Both the position numbers and the translations under genes were made by a program. Under the pieces are notes generated by a model. The model saw only the letters and a program-made list of their open reading frames with translations, was not told the origin of the DNA and searched no databases. A stretch of 64,000 bases of DNA from assembly GCA_943846675.1 (NCBI GenBank), contig OX044357.1, positions 3,002,832 to 3,066,831 on the forward strand, given 5' to 3'. The first letter of the stretch is position 1, and each line of letters begins with the position of its first letter. Positions 36,069 to 45,900 of this stretch are shown piece by piece. This DNA comes from UBA987 sp002292105 (GTDB lineage Bacteria > Bacteroidota > Bacteroidia > NS11-12g > UBA9320).

Positions 36069-37610
36069 ATGGCAAACAAACCAATAGTAATGAGTAAACT
36101 AAAAACACTTATCAGGCTGCATGTTGAATCAGCCTCAAAATCGAAAATGGCTCGTTGTACGGGCATGTCTCGTAATACAGTCAAGAGCTACCTTCAAAAG
36201 ATAGCATTGCTGTCTTTGAGCGGTGAAGAGCTGTTGAATCTACAGGAACAGGATCTTTACAAACTTCTTCAAGAGCAAGTAACTCAAGGGTCTTCGGACA
36301 GATTGGGTGACTTGTATCGATTCTTTCGCTACATGGAAAAGGAGCTTAAAAAACCTGGCGTGACCCGCAAACTTTTGTGGCAAGAATATATAGAGCAATT
36401 TCCCCAAGGATATCAACCAAGCCAGTTTAACCACCACTTTGTCCGTTGGCGGGGTACCGAAAAACCTTCCTTCAAGATAGAACATAAAGCAGGAGATAAA
36501 CTTTACATAGACTACACAGGCAAGAAACTTCCCTATGTGGATGCTGACACTGGTGAGGTTTTGGCGGCTGAGGTCTTTGTGAGTATTCTCGGAGCCAGTC
36601 AATTAATCTATGTGAAGGCTTCGGCTAGCCAGAAGAAGGAAGACTTGATAGATGGTGTCCAGTCAGCCTTTAACTATTACGGCGGAGTACCTCAAGCAGT
36701 GGTCCCTGACAATCTAAAAAGTGCCGTAAAGAAGAGTCACAGGTATGAGCCTACAATCAATGAGATGTTCCAAGATTTTGCTGATCACTATCAGACCGTT
36801 GTGTTCCCAGCAAGGGCATACAAACCCAAAGACAAGGCATTAGTCGAAGGAGCGGTAAAGATAATTTATCGTGAGATTTATGCGCACTTACGTAATCGCC
36901 CCCTAACAAATCTTGATGAGCTCAACATAGCTATTAGTCCCCTTCTAGAGAAGTTGAATAACCGAAAGCTCACTACAGGGCAGTTATCCCGCAGGCAGCT
37001 CTTTGATCAATTAGAAAAGAAGTACCTAAAACCGCTTGCTGGACAAACCTACCAAATAAAAGAGACTACCTGGGTTACAGTAATGAAGACGGGACATATT
37101 CTCCTACATAAAGACAAGCACTATTACAGTGTTCCTTACAAGTTTATTGGCAAGAAAGTGAAACTAGTGTGGAGCAAAGACTTGGTGAAAATCTATTCCA
37201 AGTTCCAGTGTATCGCCACGCACAAGCGGGTTAGGTCAGCCTATAATTATACTACGGAGAAAGAGCACCTTGCCTCTACCCATAAGTTTATTACCGACTG
37301 GAGTCCAGATTACTTTAGGTCGTGGGCTAAAGCAATACACCCACATGTCGAACAACTCATCATAGAGATTTTAGAAAAGAAGAAGTACCCTGAACAAGCT
37401 TACCGTAGTTGTATGGGCGTGCTATCTCTTGCAAAGAAAGTTGGGCCAGTAAGGCTTGCTGCGGCTTGTTCAAAAGCACTTGAGTTTGACTCTTGCAACT
37501 ACAAGTCCGTTGCCGACATACTGCAAAGAGGTTTAGACTTCACAAATGAAGTAGAGAGCATGGATCTACCCAAACACCAGAACATTAGAGGAAATAAATA
37601 TTATAAATAA
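36069..37610 (+). CDS. istA: IS21-family transposase IstA
   Basis: A 513-residue DDE transposase. It has an N-terminal helix-turn-helix (MARCTGMSRNTVKSYLQK, about 23-42) and a catalytic core with Asp in YIDYTGKK, Asp in VVPDNLKSAV and Glu in KALVEGAVK. A C-terminal beta-barrel-like domain follows. All catalytic residues are present, so it may be active. The ATP-dependent partner istB starts 7 bp after its stop. Confidence 0.93.
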   Translation: MANKPIVMSKLKTLIRLHVESASKSKMARCTGMSRNTVKSYLQKIALLSLSGEELLNLQEQDLYKLLQEQVTQGSSDRLGDLYRFFRYMEKELKKPGVTRKLLWQEYIEQFPQGYQPSQFNHHFVRWRGTEKPSFKIEHKAGDKLYIDYTGKKLPYVDADTGEVLAAEVFVSILGASQLIYVKASASQKKEDLIDGVQSAFNYYGGVPQAVVPDNLKSAVKKSHRYEPTINEMFQDFADHYQTVVFPARAYKPKDKALVEGAVKIIYREIYAHLRNRPLTNLDELNIAISPLLEKLNNRKLTTGQLSRRQLFDQLEKKYLKPLAGQTYQIKETTWVTVMKTGHILLHKDKHYYSVPYKFIGKKVKLVWSKDLVKIYSKFQCIATHKRVRSAYNYTTEKEHLASTHKFITDWSPDYFRSWAKAIHPHVEQLIIEILEKKKYPEQAYRSCMGVLSLAKKVGPVRLAAACSKALEFDSCNYKSVADILQRGLDFTNEVESMDLPKHQNIRGNKYYK

Positions 37611-37617
37611 ATACACT

Positions 37618-38370
37618 ATGAATAATCAAAACACATTAGAACAAATGAAACAGATGAAGCTTTATGGAATGTATGAAGCCTTTAAAACAGCCGTTCAAAC
37701 CGGTTTAAGCAATGACCTGACTCAGGATCAATTTATCGCACAACTCATAGCCCATGAGTACGACGATAGAAAACACAGAAAGTTCAAACGCCTTGTAAGC
37801 AATGCGCGCTTCCGCTATCAGGGGGCATTGGAAGATGTCATCTACTCGGATGAACGTAACCTACACAAGCTGGAATTATTGCGATTAACGCAATGCCAGT
37901 TCATTGACAAAGCAGAGAATGTGCTAATCACTGGGAGCACTGGGGTTGGTAAAAGCTACATTGCTTCAGCCATAGGGTATCATGCTTGTAGTTTAGACTA
38001 CAAGGTTGGATATTATAATACTTCCAGACTCATATCGGCTTTAAAACTAGCCAAAGCTTCTGGTAACTATTTACGGGAAACCACGAAAATCCAACGCATG
38101 GATCTAATAATATTAGATGATTATGGTTTACAATCATTAGACAAAGAAGCCAGAATGATACTCATGGATATTATAGAAGACCGCCATGAAAGAAAATCAA
38201 CGATGATTACCTCTCAGCTTCCCGTTGCTGCATGGTACGATATTATTGGCGAAAAAACCCATGCAGACGCTATAATGGATCGGTTGACACACCACGCACA
38301 CAGAATAGAACTAAAAGGAGAATCATTAAGAAAGAAATCAACTAAAAATACACTTGAAATTAATGCCTAA
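37618..38370 (+). CDS. istB: IS21-family helper ATPase IstB
   Basis: A 250-residue AAA+ ATPase of the DnaC/IstB type that assembles on target DNA and activates IstA. Walker A is GSTGVGKSYIAS and Walker B LIILDDYG. HAHRIELKGESLRKK near the end is the usual IstB tail. Full length and apparently intact. Confidence 0.95.
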   Translation: MNNQNTLEQMKQMKLYGMYEAFKTAVQTGLSNDLTQDQFIAQLIAHEYDDRKHRKFKRLVSNARFRYQGALEDVIYSDERNLHKLELLRLTQCQFIDKAENVLITGSTGVGKSYIASAIGYHACSLDYKVGYYNTSRLISALKLAKASGNYLRETTKIQRMDLIILDDYGLQSLDKEARMILMDIIEDRHERKSTMITSQLPVAAWYDIIGEKTHADAIMDRLTHHAHRIELKGESLRKKSTKNTLEINA

Positions 38371-38469
38371 ATTTGTCTATGGCCGCAGCCAAAAATGAAA
38401 CTTTTTCGCCGCCACTTTAGGTGGTCAATTTGCAGCGGTTTAGGGTGGTCAGTTTGACCGGTTTATACA

Positions 38470-38638
38470 TTCTAGAATAGGCATCAGTTGTTTCACCAAC
38501 ATAAGCTGTTTTGGTGTCACCATCACTTAAAATGTGAACTAGAGGCCAAAGGTCTTTAGCAAAATGATTTGTACTGAAATCTTCAAATAGACTATTTTCA
38601 AAGTCGTAATGATTTATTTTTACTTGAGTTTGAATCAT
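38470..38638 (-). pseudogene. N-terminal fragment of a GIY-YIG/DUF2075 protein, cut by the IS21-like element
   Basis: About 56 native codons, MIQTQVKINHYDF to TKTAYVGETTDAYSRM, where the insertion sequence begins. This is the N-terminal GIY-YIG-like segment found in front of the DUF2075 helicase domain in Bacteroidota. The helicase part is absent on the other side of the element, so there was a deletion as well as an insertion. Its start overlaps the MazG-like stop by one base (TAATG), which marks a two-gene operon. Confidence 0.6.
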
Positions 38639-38967
38639 TAAAGCTCATTATATTTTTTCGCAGTTCCTTTTGCTTTTTCAACTGGGTATTTTTCTCCGTT
38701 CTTTTTGATTTTGTCAAGCAGGATATCTTTGACATCAAATCCATATTTTTCAGCTAAGAGAAGAGAATAAGCAAGGACATCAGCCAATTCTTCTTTTACT
38801 TTTTCTTTATCTGCTTCTTCATGAGATTTCCATAAGAAGTTTTCTAAAAGTTCACCTGCCTCAATATTAAGAGCAACAGCGAGATCTTTAGGATTGTGAA
38901 ACTGTTCCCAGTCTCTTTCATTTCTGAATTTAATCAGAGCTTCAGTTATTTCTTTTATGTCACTCAT
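38638..38967 (-). CDS. MazG-like nucleotide pyrophosphohydrolase
   Basis: A 109-residue all-alpha NTP pyrophosphohydrolase. EAGELLENF and KEELADVLAYSLLLAEK supply the ExxE and ExxD metal-binding pairs. Such enzymes hydrolyse non-canonical or excess nucleoside triphosphates. The family includes the short single-domain RS21-C6/MazG-like enzymes. It is the first gene of a pair with the truncated GIY-YIG/DUF2075 gene, a pairing I recall from accessory and defence regions. It appears intact even though its partner is destroyed. Confidence 0.88.
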   Translation of the reverse strand: MSDIKEITEALIKFRNERDWEQFHNPKDLAVALNIEAGELLENFLWKSHEEADKEKVKEELADVLAYSLLLAEKYGFDVKDILLDKIKKNGEKYPVEKAKGTAKKYNEL

Positions 38968-39056
38968 ATTTTGTTCTTCTTAATGAAACACAACGGTTTG
39001 GTATAAAAGGCGTTTTAATGCCTTTTATACATTGTTAGCGATAGTATTCTATTAAT

Positions 39057-40478
39057 TTAATTCAATGTGATCTTACTTGTATATACTTTCTTGTCTGTCC
39101 TTAATCGCATCAGATAGATACCCGGTCCTTCGTTAAGTTGGGTGTTCCAAACATTTCCAAAGAAGGTATCGCTTAAGATTGCTCTTCCCATCATATCATA
39201 AATTTCGATATCTGTGGGTGATGCAGAGTTGATTTTGACATTAATAAGCCCACTCGAAGGATTAGGAAAGATGATGAAATCTACATCATCATTCAATTCA
39301 TTTACCGATACAGACGTAGATTGATTAAAATATATTTTGGGTGCACGAAACGGGGATGTAAATGAAGTGCCCGTAGTAACAATATCCATTTTGTTATCTC
39401 CATTTAAATCGGCAACAATATTTGAACCGTTATAACTACCGCTTAAAGTGGAGTCAGCCAGAACGAAATTATTGGATCCTTGATTTTCATAAATATGACC
39501 AATTAAACCGTTTAATGCATTACCTATATGCAATAAGTCTAGTTTTCCATCATTATTAAAATCTGCAAAGGATGAAGAATGCAAGAATGTTCCTGGGAAG
39601 GGAGTGTTAGGTTGGAGACTGAATGAAGTACCAGTATTAATATAGAATTTAGCGATGTATTGACTGCTGTCATTCTTCCCTACAATAAGAATATCCTGAT
39701 CTCCGTCATTATCTGTATCACCGAAAGCAATATCTCCAAATTGAGCATGTTCAAAAGGAGTACCTGTAACTAAATTAAAGATTCCTGAACCATTATTTTC
39801 ATACAATTTTGCAGTAGATACATCGGAACTATCAGCTCCGCACATTAATAGATCAAGGTCTCCGTCATTATCAACATCAATAAACTCGGTGGAGCTCATA
39901 TATACACCTGTAAATATGGTCCCAGTAACCAGTGTGAATGAGCCTGTACCATTATTCGTGTATAACTTTGAAAAGACATTACCTGAAGCATCCTTCCCTG
40001 TCATTATTAAATCTAGATCGTTATCTCCATCGATATCTCCAAAATCAATATCACCAGAATTGGATGCTTCGAATGGAGTGCCTGACGAAATGGTAAAATT
40101 CCCTGTGCCATCATTGATGTATAAATTGGCTGTTGCACTCGGCGAGCTGGTATTACCAGTCATCATTAAATCCATATCTCCATCACTGTCAACGTCTGCA
40201 AATTCAGCAGCACCATTATATACATTTACTATAGCTGGTTGGGACACTGCAGTGAAGTTTCCACTACCATCATTTTCGTACAGGGTTGAAGTAACACCTG
40301 TTGGTCCAGTTCCAGTAATTAGAAGGTCATTATCGCCATCCAGATCTATATCAGCATAGGCTACTGAACCTGCATCTGAATCCTGTAAAGTTTGAGTTGT
40401 ATCAAGTTTGACATTAATTGATTGACTGAAGCTATTCAATGTCAATACCGTCATTAATAGTGTAATTGTTCTTTTCAT
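39057..40478 (-). CDS. FG-GAP/VCBS-repeat secreted protein with T9SS type A sorting domain
   Basis: A 473-residue protein with a signal peptide (ending LNSFSQ). At least six repeats carry the calcium-binding core DIDGDNDLDLIMTG or close variants and should form a beta-propeller of the integrin-alpha/VCBS type. The C-terminus is a type A sorting domain: FIIFPNPSSGLINVKI, a D-I-E-I-YDMMGR strand, and GIYLMRLRTDKKVYTSKI. Expected to be exported by T9SS and attached to the surface. Isolated gene; binding partner unknown. Confidence 0.9.
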   Translation of the reverse strand: MKRTITLLMTVLTLNSFSQSINVKLDTTQTLQDSDAGSVAYADIDLDGDNDLLITGTGPTGVTSTLYENDGSGNFTAVSQPAIVNVYNGAAEFADVDSDGDMDLMMTGNTSSPSATANLYINDGTGNFTISSGTPFEASNSGDIDFGDIDGDNDLDLIMTGKDASGNVFSKLYTNNGTGSFTLVTGTIFTGVYMSSTEFIDVDNDGDLDLLMCGADSSDVSTAKLYENNGSGIFNLVTGTPFEHAQFGDIAFGDTDNDGDQDILIVGKNDSSQYIAKFYINTGTSFSLQPNTPFPGTFLHSSSFADFNNDGKLDLLHIGNALNGLIGHIYENQGSNNFVLADSTLSGSYNGSNIVADLNGDNKMDIVTTGTSFTSPFRAPKIYFNQSTSVSVNELNDDVDFIIFPNPSSGLINVKINSASPTDIEIYDMMGRAILSDTFFGNVWNTQLNEGPGIYLMRLRTDKKVYTSKITLN

Positions 40479-40670
40479 TGTTTTTTAATTATCGCTAACT
40501 AGTTTATATACGAATATAAACTTCCGTTTACGAACTTCCAGAGGCGGGGATAAGCGAATGTTTAGGTAGGGTTTATTGTCCTAATTTGGCATGCAGGATC
40601 TGTCGGATAAACTGATGAAGATTATATACCCGTTTCCTCAAATAATTCACTTTTAGCTCACGTTTAACAA

Positions 40671-41315
40671 TCAATCTCGTTTTCTGTCATCACTATCTTT
40701 TGACTCAAGAATTTGTTTTAGCAACTCGTTTGTTTTATTAGAATTGACACCAATGTCCACGAAGACATTCAAGAACTCTTGAAATAGGTAAAGCAAGAAC
40801 TGGGAAATGAGTAAATAAACCAAAAATGGCAAAGTTATAAATACTGTAAAATCAGCATCAGTTGTAAGTGAATAAATCGTATAAGCCCCAATCAAAGCTA
40901 TTACCACCCAAGTAAGTGCCTTAACAAACTCAAGTATTGAAAAAAGTTTACCTACGGTAGGATATAAGTCAGATTCTGTTTTAAACCGTTTCTTTTTTGA
41001 TATATTGTTTGTCTCGTCTTGTGGCACATGGTCTTCATGCCCCTCTGGGACAATGTCCAAATACTCCGCAATATCTTTTGAGCCTTTTTTGTTTACCAGG
41101 TCGTTGACATAATCCTGAAATGAATTAAATTCAGTTTCCGAGACTCTTTGATTTAATAGACTTATTCGATTCTTATTAATACCAAAGCCGTCGACAAAGC
41201 ATATGCCATAGACATATAGAACTGTTGGCATATCATAAAAACTACAATCATCAATTACTTCATATAATTGATCAGCAGAGTATTCAAGAAGTGCATCGGA
41301 TTCAATATTTTTCAT
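40671..41315 (-). CDS. Membrane protein of unknown function
   Basis: A 214-residue protein. The first ~110 residues are soluble and acidic. Two membrane helices follow (about 128-147 and 153-180, TLPFLVYLLISQFLLYLFQE), then a soluble tail rich in Lys/Asp. No family recognised. It has no neighbour on its strand within 190 bp and sits before a large non-coding stretch in the island. Confidence 0.55.
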   Translation of the reverse strand: MKNIESDALLEYSADQLYEVIDDCSFYDMPTVLYVYGICFVDGFGINKNRISLLNQRVSETEFNSFQDYVNDLVNKKGSKDIAEYLDIVPEGHEDHVPQDETNNISKKKRFKTESDLYPTVGKLFSILEFVKALTWVVIALIGAYTIYSLTTDADFTVFITLPFLVYLLISQFLLYLFQEFLNVFVDIGVNSNKTNELLKQILESKDSDDRKRD

Positions 41316-42156
41316 AAACTAGGGTCATTTTCCAAAGATAAAACAAATTACTAATCCAATGAATATTCTCGTATTGCACTTATTATCAAGGTAGTCGAAT
41401 AAAAAAGTGAGTGTAATTTCTAAAACGATAGATTGACCAACTACAAAATAGTTTCAACCCGCTTTACTTGTTATTTCATTTCATCAGAGAACTCATCCGA
41501 TGTGACAACAGAATCAATACCAGAGTTGAAATACAATTGGTAGGGGGCATCTAGAAGTTTGATACCTTAGCGGTTGAAACCAAGCGATACACTTTATCTT
41601 TTGTTGTCAAGTTTTGAAATAGAGCGGTAGGGGGCTATCTCAGACGTTTGAGGGATATCAGCAGAAACGCAGTAATCTGATTTTTACACAAGTGCAACTT
41701 GTAGACATTTGAAATATGGGTAAAAGAGGGACAAGACCACAACCATATGGCTACACCAACATTCTGAGCAAAGGCTTTGGATAGGAAGCCGATATTTTAA
41801 AATGGGTACGGGGGTGTTAAATAAGAAAGGTAGTTCGGGTTTTTTTGGCGTTTTATCTGATGATGATGTAGTTGATTAGAATTGAGATACGATTCCTTGC
41901 AAAACCAAAAGACTATCGCCAAACGCAAATAGCTTCTTTACTTCAATCTAGTAGCTCAAAAAATGGGTTTAATGTTTCCTATGTGTTTCTAGACCCCAAT
42001 AAAAAACCCTACAAACATTTGAAAATCAAACAGTTGTAGGGTTTAGTGGTGTAGGGGGAATCAGAACGTTATCGAACTTTTAAATCTGAGGTCTACAATC
42101 TATTTTGAAGATCTATTAAAATTTGTTAGATTGCGTCAATACTAACGTAAAATCCA
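41316..42156. other. Non-coding stretch (841 bp) with a diverged direct-repeat pair and a hairpin
   Basis: No convincing gene. Two imperfect copies of a ~40-bp sequence around GGTAGGGGGCATCT are visible at about 41526-41567 and 41612-41655, and a weaker relative at about 42049-42075. A hairpin with stem CCCTACAA/TTGTAGGG lies at 42007-42042. The stretch looks like decayed accessory DNA. Confidence 0.4.
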
Positions 42157-45117
42157 ATGCAAAAAACGTACTTATTTATTTTACTAGCATCTTTATGCTT
42201 TCTTTCCTTTGAAACACAAGCAACCGTAATATTTGTAGACTATAGTTCTGCGGGTACTAATACTGGTGCATCCTGGACCAATGCATTTACCACACTACAG
42301 CCTGCCCTGAATGCAGCCTCTGCTGGGGATAGTATTTTTATAGCTGAGGGCACATATAAACCTACGCTAGATCCCTCTTCAGGTACTGCAAGTGGGAATA
42401 CCCGTGATTATGCCTTTTACCTCGATAAAGATATTAAAATATACGGAGGATTTGCCGGTACAGAGACAGCATTAAGCCAACGTGATATTGGCAGTAACCC
42501 CGTAATTTTAAGTGGAGATATAGGTACATCAGGGTCAAACTCAGACAACTGCCACCATATTTTTATAACAGACGGGCTCAGCTCTGCTGCAGTGCTAGAT
42601 GGGGTAACTATTACTGGAGGTAATGCAAATGCATCATCAGGTTCAATAACCTATTCCGGACAAACAATTGAGAAGAAATTCGGCGGCGGTTTGTATAATT
42701 ATTCTTCATCTCCTACACTTACCAATTTAACTATAAGCGGCAATGCAGCAATTCATGCCGGCGGCGGTTTGTATAATTATTCTTCATCTCCTACACTTAC
42801 CAATGTAACTATAAGCGGCAATACAGCAAGTAGTTATAACGGCGGCGGTTTGTATAATTATTCTTCATCTCCTACACTTACCAATGTAACTATAAGCGGC
42901 AATACAGCAATTAGCGGAGGCGGAGGTATATTTAATTATAATGGTTCATCTCCTACTATTACTAATACTATCTTCTGGGGAAACAAAACAGGGTCTTCGC
43001 CTCCTACTACTAATGTAGCAGGTGCAGATATTAAGAACGCAAGTAGTTCTACAGCTATTATCACCTATTCGCTAGTACAACTAGCTAGCTCCAGCTATAC
43101 TTCAGGAAATAGTAATTTGCTCACCACAAATACCAATATGGTTTATGCAACAGATCCTTCATTTAACGATGCAAGTGACCCAGATGGAGCGGATAATGTA
43201 TGGATGACGGCGGATGATGGGTTAAATATTATTAATTCTCCTGCTTACGGTGTAGGAAAAAGCTCAGGCGCTCCTTCTACCGATATTACGGGTGCTTCAC
43301 GAGCGTCATCTCCATCTATGGGAGCGTATGAAGGTTTTATTACGCGGTATTACGTAGATATTGACGCTACGGGCACCGGTGCAGGTACAAGTTGGACTAA
43401 TGCCTATACAGGGCTTCAAGACGCTATAGATGCATCCTCAGTAGGGGATGAAATATGGGTCGCAGAAGGTACATATATACCCAATGTAATTCCTCAATTT
43501 CAGTCTACATCTACCGACAATAGAAATAAAACATTTGCCATAAACAAAAATATAGCAATTTATGGTGGATTTGATGGTACTGAATCCGTCCTATCGCAAA
43601 GGGACGCTAAATTAAACATTACTGTATTAAGCGGAGATCTTGGAACTATTGGTACAGTAACAGATAATTGCTACCATGTTGTGATGACTGCTAATTTAGG
43701 TTCAGCTGCAATCATCGATGGATTTACAATTCAAGATGGTAATGCAAACGGAGGTAACTATACAAATCAGTATGGTGGTAGAAACTTTGCAAGAGAACTA
43801 GGAGGGGGAATTGCTAGCAATGTTTCTTCACCTACTCTTTCCAATCTAATCATCAAAAACAATAGGGCAAAAATTGGAGCAGGTGTCAGTAACAGAGGTT
43901 CCAGTTCATATCTTATTAATTTAACTTTCGTAGACAATATTGCTACTGAAAAAGGAGGGGGAGTAGCTAATATAACTACTGGATCTCCAAGTATTATTAA
44001 TTGTGTTTTTAGTGGGAACCTAGCTGATGATTTTGGTGGTGGTATATACTCTGAAAACTCACCTACAATAACCAATTGCACCTTTTTCAATAACAAAGCA
44101 ACTACCACTTCAAAAGGCGGTGGTGGTGTATATGCAATAAATGCAGGAACTACTACGGTATCAAATTGTATATTTTTTGGAAATAAAATAGGCTCATCTA
44201 CGACTAATGTTGGTTCAGATATTAAAAACGGTACTGGTCATACAACCACTGTAGACTACAGTATGGTACAACTTGCTAGCGGAAGTTATACCTCTGGAAA
44301 CACCAATGCCCTCACATCTGCAACCAATATGGTCTATAACCAAGACCCATTATTCAGCGGTCATGGTGGTCCAGATGGAGTAGATAATGTATGGATGACT
44401 GAGGATGACGGACTCAGATTAAATAGTAATAGCCCTGCAGTAGATGCGGGACTTAATAGTGCCATAAGTGGGTATTCTACAGATATTGTAGGTACTGCTC
44501 GTGTGGTGAATACTAACGTAAATATGGGAGCTTATGAGGTTCTTTGTTCTGAAACGACTGAAACAATAGCTCCTGACGTTTGTGACAGTTACACCTCTCC
44601 AAGTGGAAAGACTTGGACTACAAGCAACACGTATTCAGATACGATAGCAAACACTGCGGGTTGTGATAGTGTTATAACGGTGAACCTTACGGTTCGCAAT
44701 AAGACAACTGAAACAATAGCTCCTGACGTTTGTGACAGTTACACCTCTCCAAGTGGAAAAACTTGGACAACAAGCAACACGTATTCAGACACGATTCCAA
44801 ACACTGCGGGTTGTGATAGTGTTATCACGGTGAACCTTACGGTTCGCAATAAGTCATTTGCAACTATTAGCCCAGATGTTTGCGATAGTTTCTTATCTCC
44901 AAGTGGAAAAACTTGGACAACAAGCAGCACGTATTTGGATACGATAGCAAACACTGCGGGTTGTGATAGTGTTATAACGGTGAACCTTACGGTTCGATAT
45001 AAGTCATTTGCAACGATTAGCCCAGATGTTTGTGATAGTCTATACCTCTCCAAGTGGAAAGACTTGGACTACGACCAACACATATTTAGATACAATTCCG
45101 AACGATGCCAATTGTGA
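42157..45117 (+). CDS. Giant T9SS adhesin, first segment: signal peptide, two beta-helix domains, first ~3.3 repeats
   Basis: Reads 986 codons from MQKTYLFILLASL before a frameshift makes it run out of frame. Signal peptide 1-22. Two consecutive right-handed beta-helix domains of the choice-of-anchor Q type (about 25-395 and 397-795) have GGGLYNYSSSPTLTNVTISG units, a GTSWTNAYTGLQDAID start and a TDIVGTARVVNTNVNMGAYE end. Then come tandem 50-residue repeats (CDSYTSPSGKTWTTSNTY). At 45039 an extra T (TGATAGTCTATACC against GACAGCTATACC in the next repeat) breaks the frame; the last ~25 residues of this segment are out of frame. Real pseudogene and sequence error are both possible. Confidence 0.75.
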   Translation: MQKTYLFILLASLCFLSFETQATVIFVDYSSAGTNTGASWTNAFTTLQPALNAASAGDSIFIAEGTYKPTLDPSSGTASGNTRDYAFYLDKDIKIYGGFAGTETALSQRDIGSNPVILSGDIGTSGSNSDNCHHIFITDGLSSAAVLDGVTITGGNANASSGSITYSGQTIEKKFGGGLYNYSSSPTLTNLTISGNAAIHAGGGLYNYSSSPTLTNVTISGNTASSYNGGGLYNYSSSPTLTNVTISGNTAISGGGGIFNYNGSSPTITNTIFWGNKTGSSPPTTNVAGADIKNASSSTAIITYSLVQLASSSYTSGNSNLLTTNTNMVYATDPSFNDASDPDGADNVWMTADDGLNIINSPAYGVGKSSGAPSTDITGASRASSPSMGAYEGFITRYYVDIDATGTGAGTSWTNAYTGLQDAIDASSVGDEIWVAEGTYIPNVIPQFQSTSTDNRNKTFAINKNIAIYGGFDGTESVLSQRDAKLNITVLSGDLGTIGTVTDNCYHVVMTANLGSAAIIDGFTIQDGNANGGNYTNQYGGRNFARELGGGIASNVSSPTLSNLIIKNNRAKIGAGVSNRGSSSYLINLTFVDNIATEKGGGVANITTGSPSIINCVFSGNLADDFGGGIYSENSPTITNCTFFNNKATTTSKGGGGVYAINAGTTTVSNCIFFGNKIGSSTTNVGSDIKNGTGHTTTVDYSMVQLASGSYTSGNTNALTSATNMVYNQDPLFSGHGGPDGVDNVWMTEDDGLRLNSNSPAVDAGLNSAISGYSTDIVGTARVVNTNVNMGAYEVLCSETTETIAPDVCDSYTSPSGKTWTTSNTYSDTIANTAGCDSVITVNLTVRNKTTETIAPDVCDSYTSPSGKTWTTSNTYSDTIPNTAGCDSVITVNLTVRNKSFATISPDVCDSFLSPSGKTWTTSSTYLDTIANTAGCDSVITVNLTVRYKSFATISPDVCDSLYLSKWKDLDYDQHIFRYNSERCQL
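42682..42912 (+). repeat. Three near-identical 78-81 bp DNA repeats inside the beta-helix
   Basis: Copies start at 42682, 42760 and 42841 with GGCGGCGGTTTGTATAATT. They encode one beta-helix coil each, GGGLYNYSSSPTLTNVTISG. The DNA identity suggests recent expansion. Confidence 0.8.
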
Positions 45118-45900
45118 TAGCATCATTACGGTAAACTTAACGGTGCGTTACAAGTCGTTTGCAACGATAAGTGATGATGTCTGTGACAGCTATACCTCGC
45201 CAAGTGGAAAGACTTGGACTACGACCAACACATATTTAGATACCATACCAAACGATGCCAATTGTGATAGTGTTATCACGGTGAACCTTACGGTTCGATA
45301 TAAGTCATTTGCAACTATTAGCCCAGATGTTTGCGATAGTTTCTTATCTCCAAGTGGAAAAACTTGGACAACAAGCAGCACGTACATGGATACCATTCCA
45401 AATGATGCTGGTTGTGATAGTGTGATAACAGTAAACCTAACAGTGCGTAACAAGTCATTTGGATCTTTAACGGCCAATGTTTGCGATAGTTTCTTATCTC
45501 CAAGTGGAAAAACTTGGACAACAAGCAGCACGTATTTGGATACGATAGCAAACACTGCGGGTTGTGATAGTGTTATAACGGTGAACCTTACGGTTCGATA
45601 TAAGTCATTTGCAACTATTAGTCCAGACGTGTGTGATAGCTATATTTCACCAAGTGGAAAGACTTGGACAGTAAGCAATACCTATCTAGATACAATTCCA
45701 AACGCTGTAAGCTGCGACAGTATCATTACGGTTAACCTTACGATAAGACAAAAGTCATTTGCTACTTTGACTATTAGCGCTTGTGATACATTTACCTCAC
45801 CAAGCGGCAAAAAATGGTATACGTCAGATGTCTATTTAGATACCATTTCGAATGATGCAAGCTGCGATAGCATTATGACATTTAATATCACGATAGAGAA
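44551..45900 (+). repeat. Nine tandem 150-bp repeats (50 residues each) in the adhesin
   Basis: Each unit encodes the pattern PDVCDSxxSPSGKTWTTSxTY followed by LDTIPN, two Cys-containing loops and ITVNLTVRNK, each with two conserved Cys that could form one disulfide. Identity between units is high at DNA level in the middle and lower in unit 9. A tenth lone copy lies near 46,710-46,845. A frameshift falls in unit 4. Confidence 0.85.

Larger units (their letters stand above)
35899..38469 (+). mobile_element. IS21-family insertion sequence
   Basis: About 2.57 kb with istA and istB. The left end carries five imperfect ~22-bp repeats of ACTGACCAGGGTAAACCGG type (35899-36012). The right end has two in inverse orientation (38419-38455), the transposase-binding arrangement known for IS21. 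The exact tips and a target duplication could not be fixed; the right tip is probably TGTATAAACC read inward from 38469. It truncates a GIY-YIG/DUF2075 gene on its right and a winged-helix gene on its left. Confidence 0.85.

Noticed and set aside
42003..42044. Hairpin CCCTACAA/TTGTAGGG as a terminator
   Set aside because: The T-run would be on the minus strand, where no gene leads into it; kept only as part of the non-coding description.
44551..45900. Regular 150-bp repeats that could suggest a CRISPR-like or satellite array
   Set aside because: They are coding, in frame, and encode a 50-residue adhesin repeat; there are no short spacers. No CRISPR array was seen anywhere in the window.
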